Source: Sphagnum compactum (taxonomy: Eukaryota > Bryophyta > Sphagnopsida > Sphagnales). Taken from it: a DNA stretch of 64,000 bases. The notes beneath the pieces are model-generated. The model searched no databases. It worked only from the letters and a program-made list of their open reading frames with translations, and was not told the DNA's origin. Position 1 is the stretch's first letter. Each line of letters opens with the position of its first letter. The stretch is taken from the NCBI GenBank assembly GCA_965153455.1, contig OZ234504.1, forward strand, positions 11,470,001-11,534,000, read 5' to 3'. Below are positions 1 through 12,136 of this stretch, piece after piece. The translations under genes were made by a program, and so were the position numbers.

Positions 1-35
1 TGAATCATATTCACTGTGATTTATTGTGGTTGCAG

Positions 36-480
36 GCAATTGCTCCTGGCAACTATCCCCATCCTGGCAATCTCACTAGTGGCACTTGTACTGGTTAATA
101 TGTTCCTTGCTACAGGGCTGATTCCAGCTGCTGTCTCTTTCACATGTGTCACAATATTCACATGTTCTTTTGTGGCTGGGTTTGGCCCAATTCCGAACAT
201 TCTTTGCTCCGAAATATTCCCAACACGGGTACGAGGAGTTTGCATTGGTCTGTGTGCTGCTGCTATGTGGGGTAGCAATGTGATTGTCACTTACTGCTTC
301 CCACTTGTCAACCAACAATTTGGGCTGCAAGGAGTATTTGGGCTGTTTGCTGTGGTAACTGTGGTTGCTTGGGTATTTGTATTCCTCAAAGTGCCCGAAA
401 CCAAGGGTCTTCCACTGGAGATTATCTCTGAGTTCTTTGCTGTTGCACCAAGGAGGGACAAGGATCAGCTTGATTCATAG
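36..480 (+). CDS. Tonoplast-type monosaccharide transporter, last exon (partial)
   Basis: This is the C-terminal exon of a sugar porter of the major facilitator superfamily. It most resembles plant tonoplast monosaccharide transporters (TMT/TST), which load hexoses or sucrose into the vacuole by proton antiport. A 3' splice site (ttgcag) ends at position 35, so translation enters from an upstream exon outside the window and the first base completes an Arg codon. About 148 residues follow to a TAG stop at 478-480. Visible are four hydrophobic helices, the sugar-porter signature GFGPIPNILCSEIFPTRVRG and the C-terminal PETKGLPLE motif, then a short charged tail. The signature wording, especially IPNILCSEIFPTRVRG, favours TST over STP or plastidic transporters. 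The large central cytosolic loop that would settle this lies outside the window. No break is seen. Confidence 0.9.
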
Positions 481-3400
481 GCTGTAGTTACTTATGCATA
501 GAACTTAGAGCGGCTAAAGAAATTGCAGTTCCAATGCCTGGGCTGACCCTGAAGCCACAATCTGCCATTATTAGCTGCTGTGCAAATAGTGGTGGCAGCA
601 GCAACCCTAAACCACAGCCCATGCTTTTAGCTGATTTGAGTGGGCAAGGTAAGTAGAGTGCAACATGGAATTGATGGAAGAATGTGTTAGTGACTGTATG
701 GAAATTTGCAACAGATGGATTGCAGAGCTCAAGTAGATAAAAATAGAAATCACAGATATTGCTGTGAGTGTAACAGTATGTCTTGTGTGATTTTTCTGTA
801 TAGAAGGGTAGATCTGGGGGCCCTTCCATGTTTCTCAGTGCCAAGTGCAAGGTCACCCGTCCTCATTCACCAGCACATTGAAACTTGGAAGGGCCCTTCA
901 CCTGTGCAGGGGAACAGAGATTTCTTTTTGTGAAGGAAAGAAATTGGAAAAGTATTGATGACAAAGAAATTAAGAGGGCAGGCATCACTTGTTTTCAAGT
1001 GTTTGATTTGTCTTCTGCAGTGGAAGATTCATGAAAATTTCTGTTTTACAAATGGACATCAACTAACGAAGGGGAAAAAATCCCAGGTCTTTAGTCTTTA
1101 CCAGTTTTGGGTGGTTAATTCACCAGTACTTTTGTCAGGTCAGTTTCCTCATTAAATAATCCTCAAAATAGTGAAATGAGATTTTTGAGAAAATATGAAG
1201 TTGACATGTTGAAATTCATCATAATTATCATAGGCTACACTCTGAATAATTTCAATACTCATATCACAATATTATAATACATGATGAAAATATATATAAT
1301 TTCAAAATTAAAAAATGAATTCATTCTTTGAAAAAAGAAGAAATTTGTTTTGTCAATGTGGAAATTAACCCATAGGCTACAACAGTACTACCACCCATAG
1401 CCCATGATTCCCAATTGCATAATTGCCACATAGGCACATCACCAAATATGTCATGCCATGCCATGGCATCCATGGGATGAAGAGCATGCCATGCCTACCC
1501 TCTCATGCCATGACATGAGTATGTTACCAACCCCAAATGTAACTCAGTGTAGCCGGGTTCAAATTTTCCTACTCCCTAAATGATACCTACCTTAGCTATA
1601 GAGGAAAAGAGAGACCCTACCCAACATCTTCCATGCTCCAGTGCAAAGAGCACACTGTTGCAAACTTTGCGTTCAAGCACATGTTGTTGCAAGCTCAACT
1701 CAATGCTCTACATTTTCCATGCTCAATCGCATGTTCATGTTCCTACAAATTCAATGCTTTGCAATGGTGCTCCATGCTTGATGCCAACACTACTCAACAA
1801 GGACCTAACTCTTTGAAATCACATCATGTTATTTGCAAATGTTCCAACTTTCGAAAAACTCATAGTCATTTTGCCAACAACGTGTTAAAAGGTGCATTCT
1901 TCTTTACATTATGGATAAACGATTTTTACCTTGTTAGAAAATGAGTCTTTCAATAAACTTGCATAGCTTTGCACCATTTGTTTTGTCATTTAATAGAACA
2001 GCCATCTCCTAAAAATAGGTCTAGTACATGAATTGTCCATCAATCTATATTCACTATTCTTAGTATTTTCCTTTTTAACAATTATTTAATAAAAACTATA
2101 CCATACTCTTACATTGTGTGAATATATTACAATCATACTTAAAACCCTCTATCACTCTTTTTTAGAAATGTATAGCATGATAGTCCAACACCACATAACA
2201 TGTTATCCTAATTTGCAAAGTTGTAGTAGTAAACATGTCAATGTGTAAGTAACATACTTTTAAAGGTGAGATCATGTTTACAATGGTACCATGTTGTTCC
2301 TTTAAATTTCTTTTGCTACTACAATGTTTGACAATGTGTGCATTCTATTGACTTTTCACATTGTTTATACCATGTGTAAAATGCCTTACAAATTGATTAC
2401 GTGACATAACATAAATGCAACCTATTCAATGAATTGTAACATGCATAGTGAGTTGATATACTATAGCCTAGGGTTAGTTTCATCATTAAATAATCCTTGA
2501 AACCTTAAAATAGAATTTTGTAAAATGTACACCAAAAGGTGTGAAAAATAAAATTATTTCACATTGACATGACATTTGTGGAAGCTTCTTCTACAAGTCA
2601 CTATTCAATTGTTTTTGGACAAAGCTATTGTCACACTCCAAAACTTAAGTTTTGTGATGTTGTTTGTTTTTCTTCCCTTGACTATTTACCATTATTGTTG
2701 GTGCAAGGGTTTATTTTTGTTTTTATTTTACTTTAGGTTTTGTGAGCTATGGGTACTACCCCTGTTATTGTGTTTACATTTAGAAATTTCAAAATGTGTT
2801 TGTTTCATGTTATGACTTCTTCTACTCATTGTAATTATGAAAATCTCCAAGCAACAAGTATTATCCCAAGAAGAAACAACCTGAGGCAAAGTTGGTTTTA
2901 CTAGCCTTTTGCACATGTGGGTTTGTTGTAGTTGACAACAAGGATGAAATGTTGTGGGCAACAATGGAAGAGGAGGTGATGAACATGATGATGGGGGACT
3001 AGAGATATGCATCATTTTTTGGGATTCTTCCACCAAGTTTGGAGCCATAGAAGCAGAAGAAGAATGTGTAAAGGGGGGCGACCATTTGTTTAGGGTTTGA
3101 AACAACCCGGGGAAAAAGTTATTGATTTTGTTGAGTGGGTAATAAGCTTCTTCTTTTATATTGTCTTGTCTTACCTAGTTGGTTGCTTGGCCCCCCCCAT
3201 GCAAGAGAGAAAAGAAAGGATAAATTTACGCTTGTCTCTAATTTTGGATATTTAATTTGACAATTTGGACTTGCATTTCAATTCATGCCCTACTGTTGAG
3301 AAGGGACTTTGCTTTGGTTATAGATGCTCAATGTGATTGGGATTTGTTGTGTCTTTAATGAATTAATTGTAGCTTAATATGTTGAGGACCTTTTTTTATT

Positions 3401-5560
3401 CTCTAGCCAAGAAAGTATAGTGCAATCTCCTTCCATGGGATTAATAACCAACATAGTGGTTTTTGATTTTGCTAGCCTCTTTCACACATATTGAGTTTTG
3501 TGACATTTGGGAATTTTATTAGCATAACACAAGACAGGTTGCACTGGTATTGAACCAAAACAAGATTGTCATACTAGTAGATCATGTTGCAAAAACTAAA
3601 AAAGAAGAAGATCAACACCTAATTGACAAGTTCAACTAAGGCCTTCAAGACTTCCAAAACATCATTGAACAAAAAGATAGGGCTACTAATGCTCCCAAAC
3701 AAACATGTGCATCCAACATGTGACAAATATCAAGAAATTTCAAATTGAAATGGATGAAAAAAATAACAATTTCATTGTGCAAAGCAAAATGATTTTTTGA
3801 AAAAAAGAAATCATTTGTTTTTGTAGTGACAAAATTGACCTTAGGCTATGGTAACATGTAGACCCCTTGTTACAAAATAAAAATATTAATCAAGTAGGTA
3901 CCATAAGTTATGTTTATAGCTCAACATAATCTAAAATGTTACATTATATTTTTGTTGTTTGATAGCTTAGAATATTCAAATATATTCAACATGAAAATGG
4001 CACTAGTGGGCATGCATAACATGAAACACATGGGATGGGCTAGGGACAAGTCATTAACTTATTCAATACTTTTCAAAACCTTGCAATAATTATGTGGAAT
4101 TTGTTCGTGTGGCACTAACGCACAAAAGCAATGGGACATGATGATTCCAATGGCCAAGAGCTAGAGATTTATACCCCAATATAGTAAAGCCCAAAGAGGA
4201 CAATGGCACATAACAACCCTAATGGCCAAAAGCTAGAGGAGTTGGAGCCCCCAAATCCATCACAAAAACCAAAGAAGGTATGGATCCATCAAATTGAAAG
4301 GGGCACCAAGAAAATGTACTTTTTTTGGTGCTTCAATTCCATGCCTATAAATCAACATGTAAATTCTTGTTGTGTTGTAGATGTATTTCAAAGTTTGTTA
4401 GTACCATTGTTGCCCAACATGATTGTGATTGACCAAATATGTCCTAGGCTAATTATTTTGGAGGAAAATGATATCTATTATGAAACTCTTTGTAACCTAC
4501 ACCTTGTGATTCATCAATGGAGGGACTTCATTATGGATCATGACATATGGATCAAGTATCAACTATACCATCAATTGATGATTGATGCTTGGAATGGCAT
4601 GACCAAAGAGGAATGAAACAACTTGTAGAATTACCTAGACAATTAATACCTCCATAGTTTGACATTTTTTACTTTGTTTCGCATCACTTTTGCGAATTTT
4701 GAAATTTGGAGTTAACTAATTCAAATGTTAAAAGTTACTTTCTTGAATAGAATTTTGAAGACCATAGTTTTGAAATTACAAGTTTGTGGCTTCACAATTC
4801 TATAATTTACTCTCTTGAATGATGCAATTATATTATAGGTTGTGAGGTCAATTGCAATAGGCAATACTCTATCTTCATATGTTTAGGCTACCATAAGATG
4901 TTATGATGTATGTTGCATTAGGTTTTTATCCAACCATAAGGAATGGTACATAAAAAACCCAAAAGCAAGATATGTGTTCCAAGTTGTACATGAAATTACA
5001 TTCTCATGTCACCACATTTCCAAAATGGAAGAACAAAATCATTTTTATAATTATGTTTACACAAAATATATTTCTACAACTACATTTTGTGATTGTTGGG
5101 ATGCATATTGTATAACATGTAAAAATTGCTTATAGTATTATGATTGCCATCCACAAGTATTCAAAATGACTTTCAATGAGTGGGAACATGTAGATTTTAT
5201 TATACCATGATATTTCACTTATGTGTTAACATTGTAGATTAATGTAATGCCTCGCAAGGTATGCATATCATTATGAATTCTTTGTTCACTATACATGTGT
5301 GACAATCAAATTACATGGGTTATACACATATAACATGCACAAGCCAAAATGACCACCAAGCAAGCTAAATCATATTTATGCAATGTATATAATGAAGTAA
5401 GGCCATCATGTTAATTTTTTAACATATTTTGCAATTATAATCAAAACATTAGGTACTGTAAATGGGTGTAGTCACACTAACAAAAGCCACAACAAGTGTA
5501 ACGTGCGTTTAATTTTTCTCATTTAGAAGTGGTAATTTAATTTCTGTTAAAGTATAAGAT
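481..5560. other. 3' flank of the transporter and AT-rich intergenic DNA
   Basis: The first few hundred bases after the stop are probably the transporter 3' UTR; no strong AATAAA signal is obvious. Beyond about position 1160 the sequence is AT-rich with many stop codons. A short palindromic cluster of CATGCC/GGCATG words lies at 1451-1520. An open frame of 137 codons at 4203-4616 has no recognisable motif and its composition matches its surroundings, so it is not called a gene. Nothing else is supported. Confidence 0.6.
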
Positions 5561-5569
5561 TTTTCAATA

Positions 5570-5830
5570 TAATAAGGTTCATAATATATCATTGGAAATA
5601 TCCAATGAATAAAAATCTCTCAAAAACACTCATTAAGCACTATAACGCATGTTTTTAACACTAAAATGACTTATTAATAGACTTCAAAACTTTTGAATAC
5701 TACATATATTTTGAAATTTTCTACATAAACATTGAGATAATAATATATTAGAAATTTAAATATTTTAAAAGATTTTTTGAAGATTTTTTAAAAATATTTT
5801 AAAAATATTCCCCCAAAAGCAGTCCCAAAA
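5570..5830 (+). repeat. Dispersed AT-rich repeat, copy 1
   Basis: About 260 bp that align by eye with 24490-24740 on the same strand. Shared landmarks in the same order are an AATGAATAAAA-like word, an AAAAGCAC/AAACACTC segment followed by CATTATAAC or CACTATAAC, GGACTTAT/TGACTTAT, and a 3' block of TTTTTAAAAATATTT followed by CCC and an AAAAG..GGCAAG segment. It is an old, diverged dispersed repeat of unknown class. No terminal repeats were identified. Confidence 0.4.
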
Positions 5831-8800
5831 GCAGGCAAGTGTAGTTCATGTTATCCAGTTTGTAACCAACCATATACCATAATATAGGGCTAGATTTCAA
5901 TTTGAAAAAAAATTAATTATTTTTAAAGTAAAATATTTTTTTAATAATTTCTTATTAATGGTAATCATCATCATAATGCAAAATAATCAAAAGATAATTT
6001 TAGAATGAAAATGTTAACTAATGGCAATATCATTAATACAATGAAATCACCTTCAAAATGAAATAATCAAAAGGTAATTTTGGACCAACATTCTAATAAA
6101 ATAGTATTTGTCAATAGATAAATCTCTTAATTTAACTAGCCAAGAAAACCTCATAATAGTTATCTAATTAGATTCATACTTATTGTCCCTTATTTATGGG
6201 ATGAAGCCACTAAAATAGTTAGTCATTAGAAATATGGTAATTTGCCATTAATTAAGATATGTGGAAATTAAGATAAAGTGAAAAAATCTAAGAGGATAAA
6301 GGAAACTCATGTGTGGTGGGATATCATTTTTGATTTCTTATTATCTCTTGGGTTCATTATCTTGTTCCTTATCATTCTATGTGCGTGAATCTGAAAAAAA
6401 TTGTGTGTGTGAACTGGGAGAAGAAAGTTGTACTTGCGTGAAGAAAAAATATAATGGATTTTGGTCGATATCTTTTCTTTTGTATTTTGCCTAGATTTCT
6501 TGGATGCAAAAGGAAGTATTTAGTATTAGTTTGATGTAAAATAAGGTAGAGCTTTAACTACTCGATTAGTTTTCTTCATTTTTTTATTCTAAAAATTAAT
6601 TGTTGGAAGGCAGTTGTAGTAGGATGATAATTGTTGTATGAAGGCAACAAGTGCAAGGCAATGGTTATAAACATGAACACAATAACTACAAAGGTGAAAG
6701 TAGCCCAAGATGAAGTTTTGTTTCACTAAGGTGTTATCCAAGGATTGGAAGGTTTAGGGTTTTAAAGTTTAAGGTTTAGGGTACTACACCTTCTAGCCGC
6801 TTCATGTTTATTCTAGTTTTCATAAGCAATTAAAAAAAATCCTTTTAATTTTTTAGGCTAAAAGTTGGATTGCTTTCCAAAAGGCAATCTCTTCCTAGAT
6901 GTGTTTTCATTGTTTTTATTTAGTTTCTACCAAACATCCCTTTCTTCATGATAGTAGTTAAGTTATCAATTTTGTGTTTTTATTTGTGTTTGGGAATATA
7001 TTATGATATTATCATATGAATAATGATAAATGGTTAAGTTTACCTAAATGTGACATTTATGTAGTTATGGCACAAACAAAATTAAATGTTATGACAATGA
7101 ATTGTCATTTGCAAAAAATTGATACATGTCATGCATCAATATATTGTCATGTTAAAAGTCTTTGAAAACAAAAGTCACACTAAGATTTTGCCAACAATAT
7201 ATATCTTCATTTGCATGGGGATGGTGGAAGCAAATAAATCTAAGTACCATTACCTTAACTCCTTGGCCAAAATGGTAGGCCTATAAATTATGTGCATAGG
7301 TTTCCTTTGGGTGTGGTAGTGGATTTTGACAAATACTTTTTGATGTTTATAAAGAAATCCATATTTTTACCAAAAACCAAATGCTTAGACTTTGAGGATG
7401 CCACAACCTTGGTTTGGTTTGTTGTCGCAACCTTGTGTTTGTCTTTTGGGGGGTCGTTTGAAGGGGCTACAAATTGAATGTTAGAATTTGTAGTTTCCAA
7501 TAGTTGAAACAATGGACAAAAAATTCACTTCCAACTGCTTCACCTATACCTTTGTGGCTAAGACTACGTAATACATGGTCATTCTATAGTTTGAAATGGA
7601 AATTGACATGGGAGCCTCCAAGTTGCCTATTTCAAAATGAATGCCTATAAATTTATTTGTTGATCAAATGATCATTCAATCACATTGAAATGTTTCTAAC
7701 AATGGGCTTCATGTGACATCTTTTGTACATGTCCACCTTCACATAATGTGCACATGTTGTATTTTGTTGTAAGCTTCTTACATAATGAATTGTACATGAC
7801 GTTCATAAAAGAATACGTGAAGCTTGGACTTCAAAGACATGTGAACATTTTCATATGCACATGGACATCTAAGGCTTCAATGTAGATACAATATCATGGT
7901 TGAAAACACTACCTACAATAAAAATTAATTTTTATTGTAAAGAGCCCATTTACATCAAGCTCTTCTCTTATTTTCAACCACTAGGACAGTGTGGTTTCCA
8001 TGGCTAAAAATGTTATGCTTTAAGATTATTACTGTCATGGTGAAATGAAATCCTTTCTATTAATGAGTGCAAATTCATGGACACTTTGCACTAAAATCAT
8101 TTGTAACTAATTACAAACCTCACTACCATTCTTCAATGGGGTTTACTAGTCTATTGAATTCATCAATTGCCTAGCTTTTCCATCCTTTGGAGGCACCACT
8201 TGTTTAAGCCCCTTACAATTATGACTTGGTCCTCTTCTTGCATCATGGCATAAACTTCTCCCCATTGGGCCCATTGGGTTCTTTTGGGTAGCTCCAAAAG
8301 CAAGTGGGCCAATGGTAATTTCATGACTTTCAAAAAATGCATACACCTTCAAATACCTTATAGGCCAAGGCATAGGGTACATTACACTACATTTCTATGT
8401 GTTTTTGAAGGCATCCCATATGTTTGCTCCCTCATCCTTAATATGTGCCCAAAGGAAAGGGGGAGCCATGCATCCTAATGCAACAATTGTTGCGACAAAC
8501 AAATAAAATATGTGCCAACCCCATTTCATTTGCTCAACCTATGGAACATTAGATGCATCAAACTTTTGCATTACCCTTCACATGTATCTATCAACCTTTG
8601 TTTCCCGTTCAAATTCCCATTGTGCTTTGAGGTTTCTACTAGCTTTGATAAGGTGCATGTATTGAATGTAGTTGAAAAATGAATTGAAATCACTTTTCAC
8701 TATCTTTGGATTTGACACTTGCCCAACAATGATTGTTGTTACATCTTGTTTTGATTTGATGCAATGAGGCTCTCAATAAAATAAGGCACATGTTAATAAA

Positions 8801-9254
8801 CCATGTTTCAAGGTACAATTAAAAAAATGTTAAATGCCTCATGCAACTCACTCTTGTTGTGGCATGTACAACTAAACCTTGTTATTGACGAATGACCCAT
8901 CTTTAAACCAAACGCCTACCACACAAATGTGCCAAGAATGGTGCTATTATTTAATCTATAAATTTTTAGCAAGTTATTTAACACATACTACAAGGAAGAA
9001 TGATGGTGTTTTTGAAGTTTACCATTTGGGTGCAATCACAATCCAATAAGCCAAAAAGGGCATAAGACCATAAACAAGACCAATCAAAATTAAATGTTTA
9101 TGTTTTTCCATTTGAAAGCATGGCAACCATGGCAAGTTTTTGCTTATTCATTCATATGAATGTCAAAGAATTCAAAACCAAAATTAATCCATTTGATGAA
9201 GTTTTAGGTTTAGGTTTTGATTTGGGACATTTGAAAGTGAACACTTGTTATATA
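5831..9254. other. AT-rich intergenic DNA, no gene seen
   Basis: AT-rich sequence with only short open frames (longest about 78 codons, at 8146-8382 on the minus strand) and no recognisable domain. The stretch at 8100-8700 is somewhat less AT-rich and may be an old coding relic on the minus strand, but no family could be named. Confidence 0.5.
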
Positions 9255-9475
9255 GATGCATATATTTGTCTTTAGGTTTTGCTATTTTTATTTTCTTATA
9301 CCTCATTTTCTTTGGGTTTGTTGTGTTTTTCTTATACCTTTTTGTTTTTAAATTTTGTTTTTTTTCATTTATAACCCTTTTTTTTTGTTTTGCTATTTTT
9401 TTCTTATAACCCATTGTTTTAAATGAGGTTTGTTGTTTTTTTCCTTAAACCTCTTTGTCTTTTGAATGTTTTGTC
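9255..9475 (+). repeat. T-rich degenerate minisatellite, block 1
   Basis: Degenerate tandem units of roughly 35-40 bp built from the words TTTTGCTATTTTT, CTTATACC(C/T) and TCTTTGGGTTTG. About six imperfect units are visible. A second block of the same family lies at 9725-9985. Confidence 0.6.
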
Positions 9476-9724
9476 ATGTCATATATAGGTCATATTCATG
9501 TGTTATTGACTCTTTGATTCCTTGTGTTTTGTTGTGTTGGGTTTTTGATGTTTTGTTTGCTTTTGGGTTTAAGGCAAAAAAATGTAAGCAAAGTGTGTGA
9601 GGACACTAGATTGGGTAATTCTAATCACAAGCTTGCAATAATGTGTTGAGGCATTAGCTTGAGTAGAAGCATAAGCAATAACTTTGTGAAAACAATTAAT
9701 ATGTGCATTTAATTTTCTAGCTTT

Positions 9725-9985
9725 GTTTTCTATTCTTATTTTTTTATACCTCTTTTTCTTTTGGCCCCTTTTGGGTTTGTTGTTTTTTTCTAATACCCAT
9801 ATTTTTCTTTTGGTTTTGCTATTTTTTCTTATGCCCCATTTTTTATGGGTTTAAGGTTTTTTCTTAATACCCCTTCGTCTTTTGGTTTTGTTATTTATTT
9901 TCTTGTATCCCATTTTTTGTTGGGTTTGCTAATTTTTCTTATACCTTTTTGTCTTTTGATTTTTTTTCCTCCTTATATCCCGTGG
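9725..9985 (+). repeat. T-rich degenerate minisatellite, block 2
   Basis: Same unit family as 9255-9475: repeated TCTTTTGGTTTTGCTATTTT, CTTATACCCC and TTTTTGGGTTTG words in about seven imperfect copies. The 250 bp between the blocks is unrelated, so one array was probably split or the blocks arose separately. Confidence 0.6.
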
Positions 9986-11597
9986 AAGATACATGCGATT
10001 AATTTTTAAAGTTACCAAACATAAGATTTAAAAAAGAAGATTGAGGTCCTTTTTTCAATAAAGTTGGAGCACAACTTTTATGCATTTTGACTTGCTATTG
10101 TTGAAATTCTAACTTGTTCAAATTTCAAACACATTTGAATAATCATTACTCATCAACAAGAGTGTGGGAGCTTCGTTCTAGTGGGTTTCCCTAATTTATT
10201 CAAATGGAATGGGGCAAGTGTAAAAATTGGTCATGTGTGATGATTGTGGTTGTCAAAAAGTGAACCTTCATCAAATGATCCACTTTTATGTGGATGTTGT
10301 GACTACCATAAACATTTTCATGTGATTAGAAAATGATATTCCAAATTTTGGACCATATCAAAAGAAATGTGATGGTAAGTATTGTGGGTGCCAAAGTTAT
10401 TTGGGTTTACAAGTGATCAACAAAATATGCTTTTGTTGTTTGCATCATCAAAACTTCCATAAGAAATAGTCGGTAATTGTTGTTCCTGTTATGTGCTTTC
10501 AAATAACAAGTATCATTGCACCCATTGATTTGATCGTAGGGCCTCACCTTTAGAGCTCCATAAGCAAGGCCAAGGTCTTGAGGATTTGATTTCTCATGTC
10601 GGAGGTTTGAAAAAGATGGACTGAAAAATGTGAAACTTGAATATCCAAATCACAATGTTTTGGAAGTTCCAAAAATTCAAGATGATTTGGAATCCTTCAT
10701 TTTGAAGGCTTGATGTAATAAGGCAATACTAACATGATTGATAAAAAATTGGAAAGCATGTGAGGAAGCTTCATTTTGGGGATTTGTAATGCAAGGTCGG
10801 TACTAAAGAAGAAGAGGTAGCAGCAACTCAAGAACACAAGAAACCAGCAAACAAAAGAAACCCAAAAAACTCAAAGCTAGGAAAAATCTGCCGCTTTCAA
10901 CATTAAGTGACAGAGAGTAGTTTTTCTAGAATTAAATTGAAAAAAAAAAAAAAAAACGTAGTGTATGTAAACGGTGACCGTGTAATAGCCGTTGTGAACA
11001 TTTATAAATCTAGTCTAACCATGGAGGAAACTCTCCTTAACAAAGAAATTCTAGAAAAATTAACAAGAGAAGGGAAGAGCTTAGCCTTTTATATAACCAT
11101 TAACAAAGTTGAAACCCTAAACAAGCCACAAGACCCTTTGCATGTAGGTAAAAAACTTGACAACCTTCTACTTTCAACAATAAAAGTGGTGTTTTGGGGT
11201 AAATACCAATAAACAAAAAATCATCTATTGTTAGTTTTTTAAAAATTCAACAAAGATCGACATGGGTTGCTAGAAGAAGATATTAATGTTAAGGATAAAT
11301 AAAATTTCCCATTCGTACAACACATTTTTTTTCCTAAAGTAAGGGGATGTCTTGAAGCAATTGACATGAAGGTATAATTTATGAAGGAAAGAAGTTTCAA
11401 GAACACATCAAAGTACAATTTTACATCTTGAAGTTATTTGGGCATTTTTGGAAGTTTTTTATGGTTGAAAACCTTTATTAAAATGAATGGAATTGTCATC
11501 TTTTGTGGTCTAGATGATCTATTTTGGAACTGAATATATTCATAATGTTCGACATGGATACAATTTGCAAGATAATTGATTGATTAAAGAGTTCATA
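9986..11597. other. AT-rich intergenic DNA
   Basis: No gene recognised. An open frame of 101 codons at 10907-11212 starts in a poly-A/Lys run. It could be the upstream end of the coding relic at 11603-12136 but has no motif of its own. Confidence 0.4.
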
Positions 11598-11602
11598 ATT
11601 AA

Positions 11603-12136
11603 TTGCTTAATTTGTTATCATTAAATGTGTTACACATTATGATGATGAGTGATTTATTTCCTAACTTGCCCATTGCTTTACATAAAGTTGGTTCAAATTG
11701 TTGTGAAGATTTTTTATTTTATTTTGGACAACATGTGAAGAACAAACACCTTTTTTGTATCAAGCAGGTCATTGAGCATACTTCACACATAGGATGGATT
11801 GAACAAATAAATTTGAAGAAGACGGTTCATTGTTTGTGGAATCAAGATGATGAAATTTTTTTGGGCAGGAAAGTAATCCATCTTGTTATTCTGCTAACAT
11901 CTTTTTTTTTTATTATGATTCAATTTCAATGAGGCTTTACAACAAACTTGGTTGGTTTGTTTAAGGAGGTTCAAAATAGGGCTTCTGATGTTGAGATAAA
12001 AGATGTGTTTTTATCTCATGGAAGGTGGGAAATTCCTTGGCCTTCATCATTAACATATTCATTAAACATCATAGATTATTGTGTTGTAGAAGTCAATGAG
12101 GATGGTATTGAAATTGTAATTGATGTTGAACTTTAA
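11603..12136 (+). pseudogene. Unrecognised coding relic in two open segments
   Basis: Two open segments on the plus strand, 11603-11932 and 11948-12136, lie end to end with one short interruption. They look like one decayed coding sequence. The first contains a Cys/His-bearing stretch (LHKVGSNCCEDF, then FGQHVKNKH, then HTSHIGWIEQI) that reads like a real protein rather than random translation. The second ends in an acidic tail (EVNEDGIEIVIDVEL). I do not recognise the family with confidence; a transposon-encoded protein is the likeliest source in this setting. Expression is doubtful because of the internal stop and AT-rich surroundings. Confidence 0.35.

Noticed and set aside
4203-4616. 137-codon plus-strand open frame
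   Set aside because: No motif, AT-rich codon use like the surroundings, no splice or homology support.
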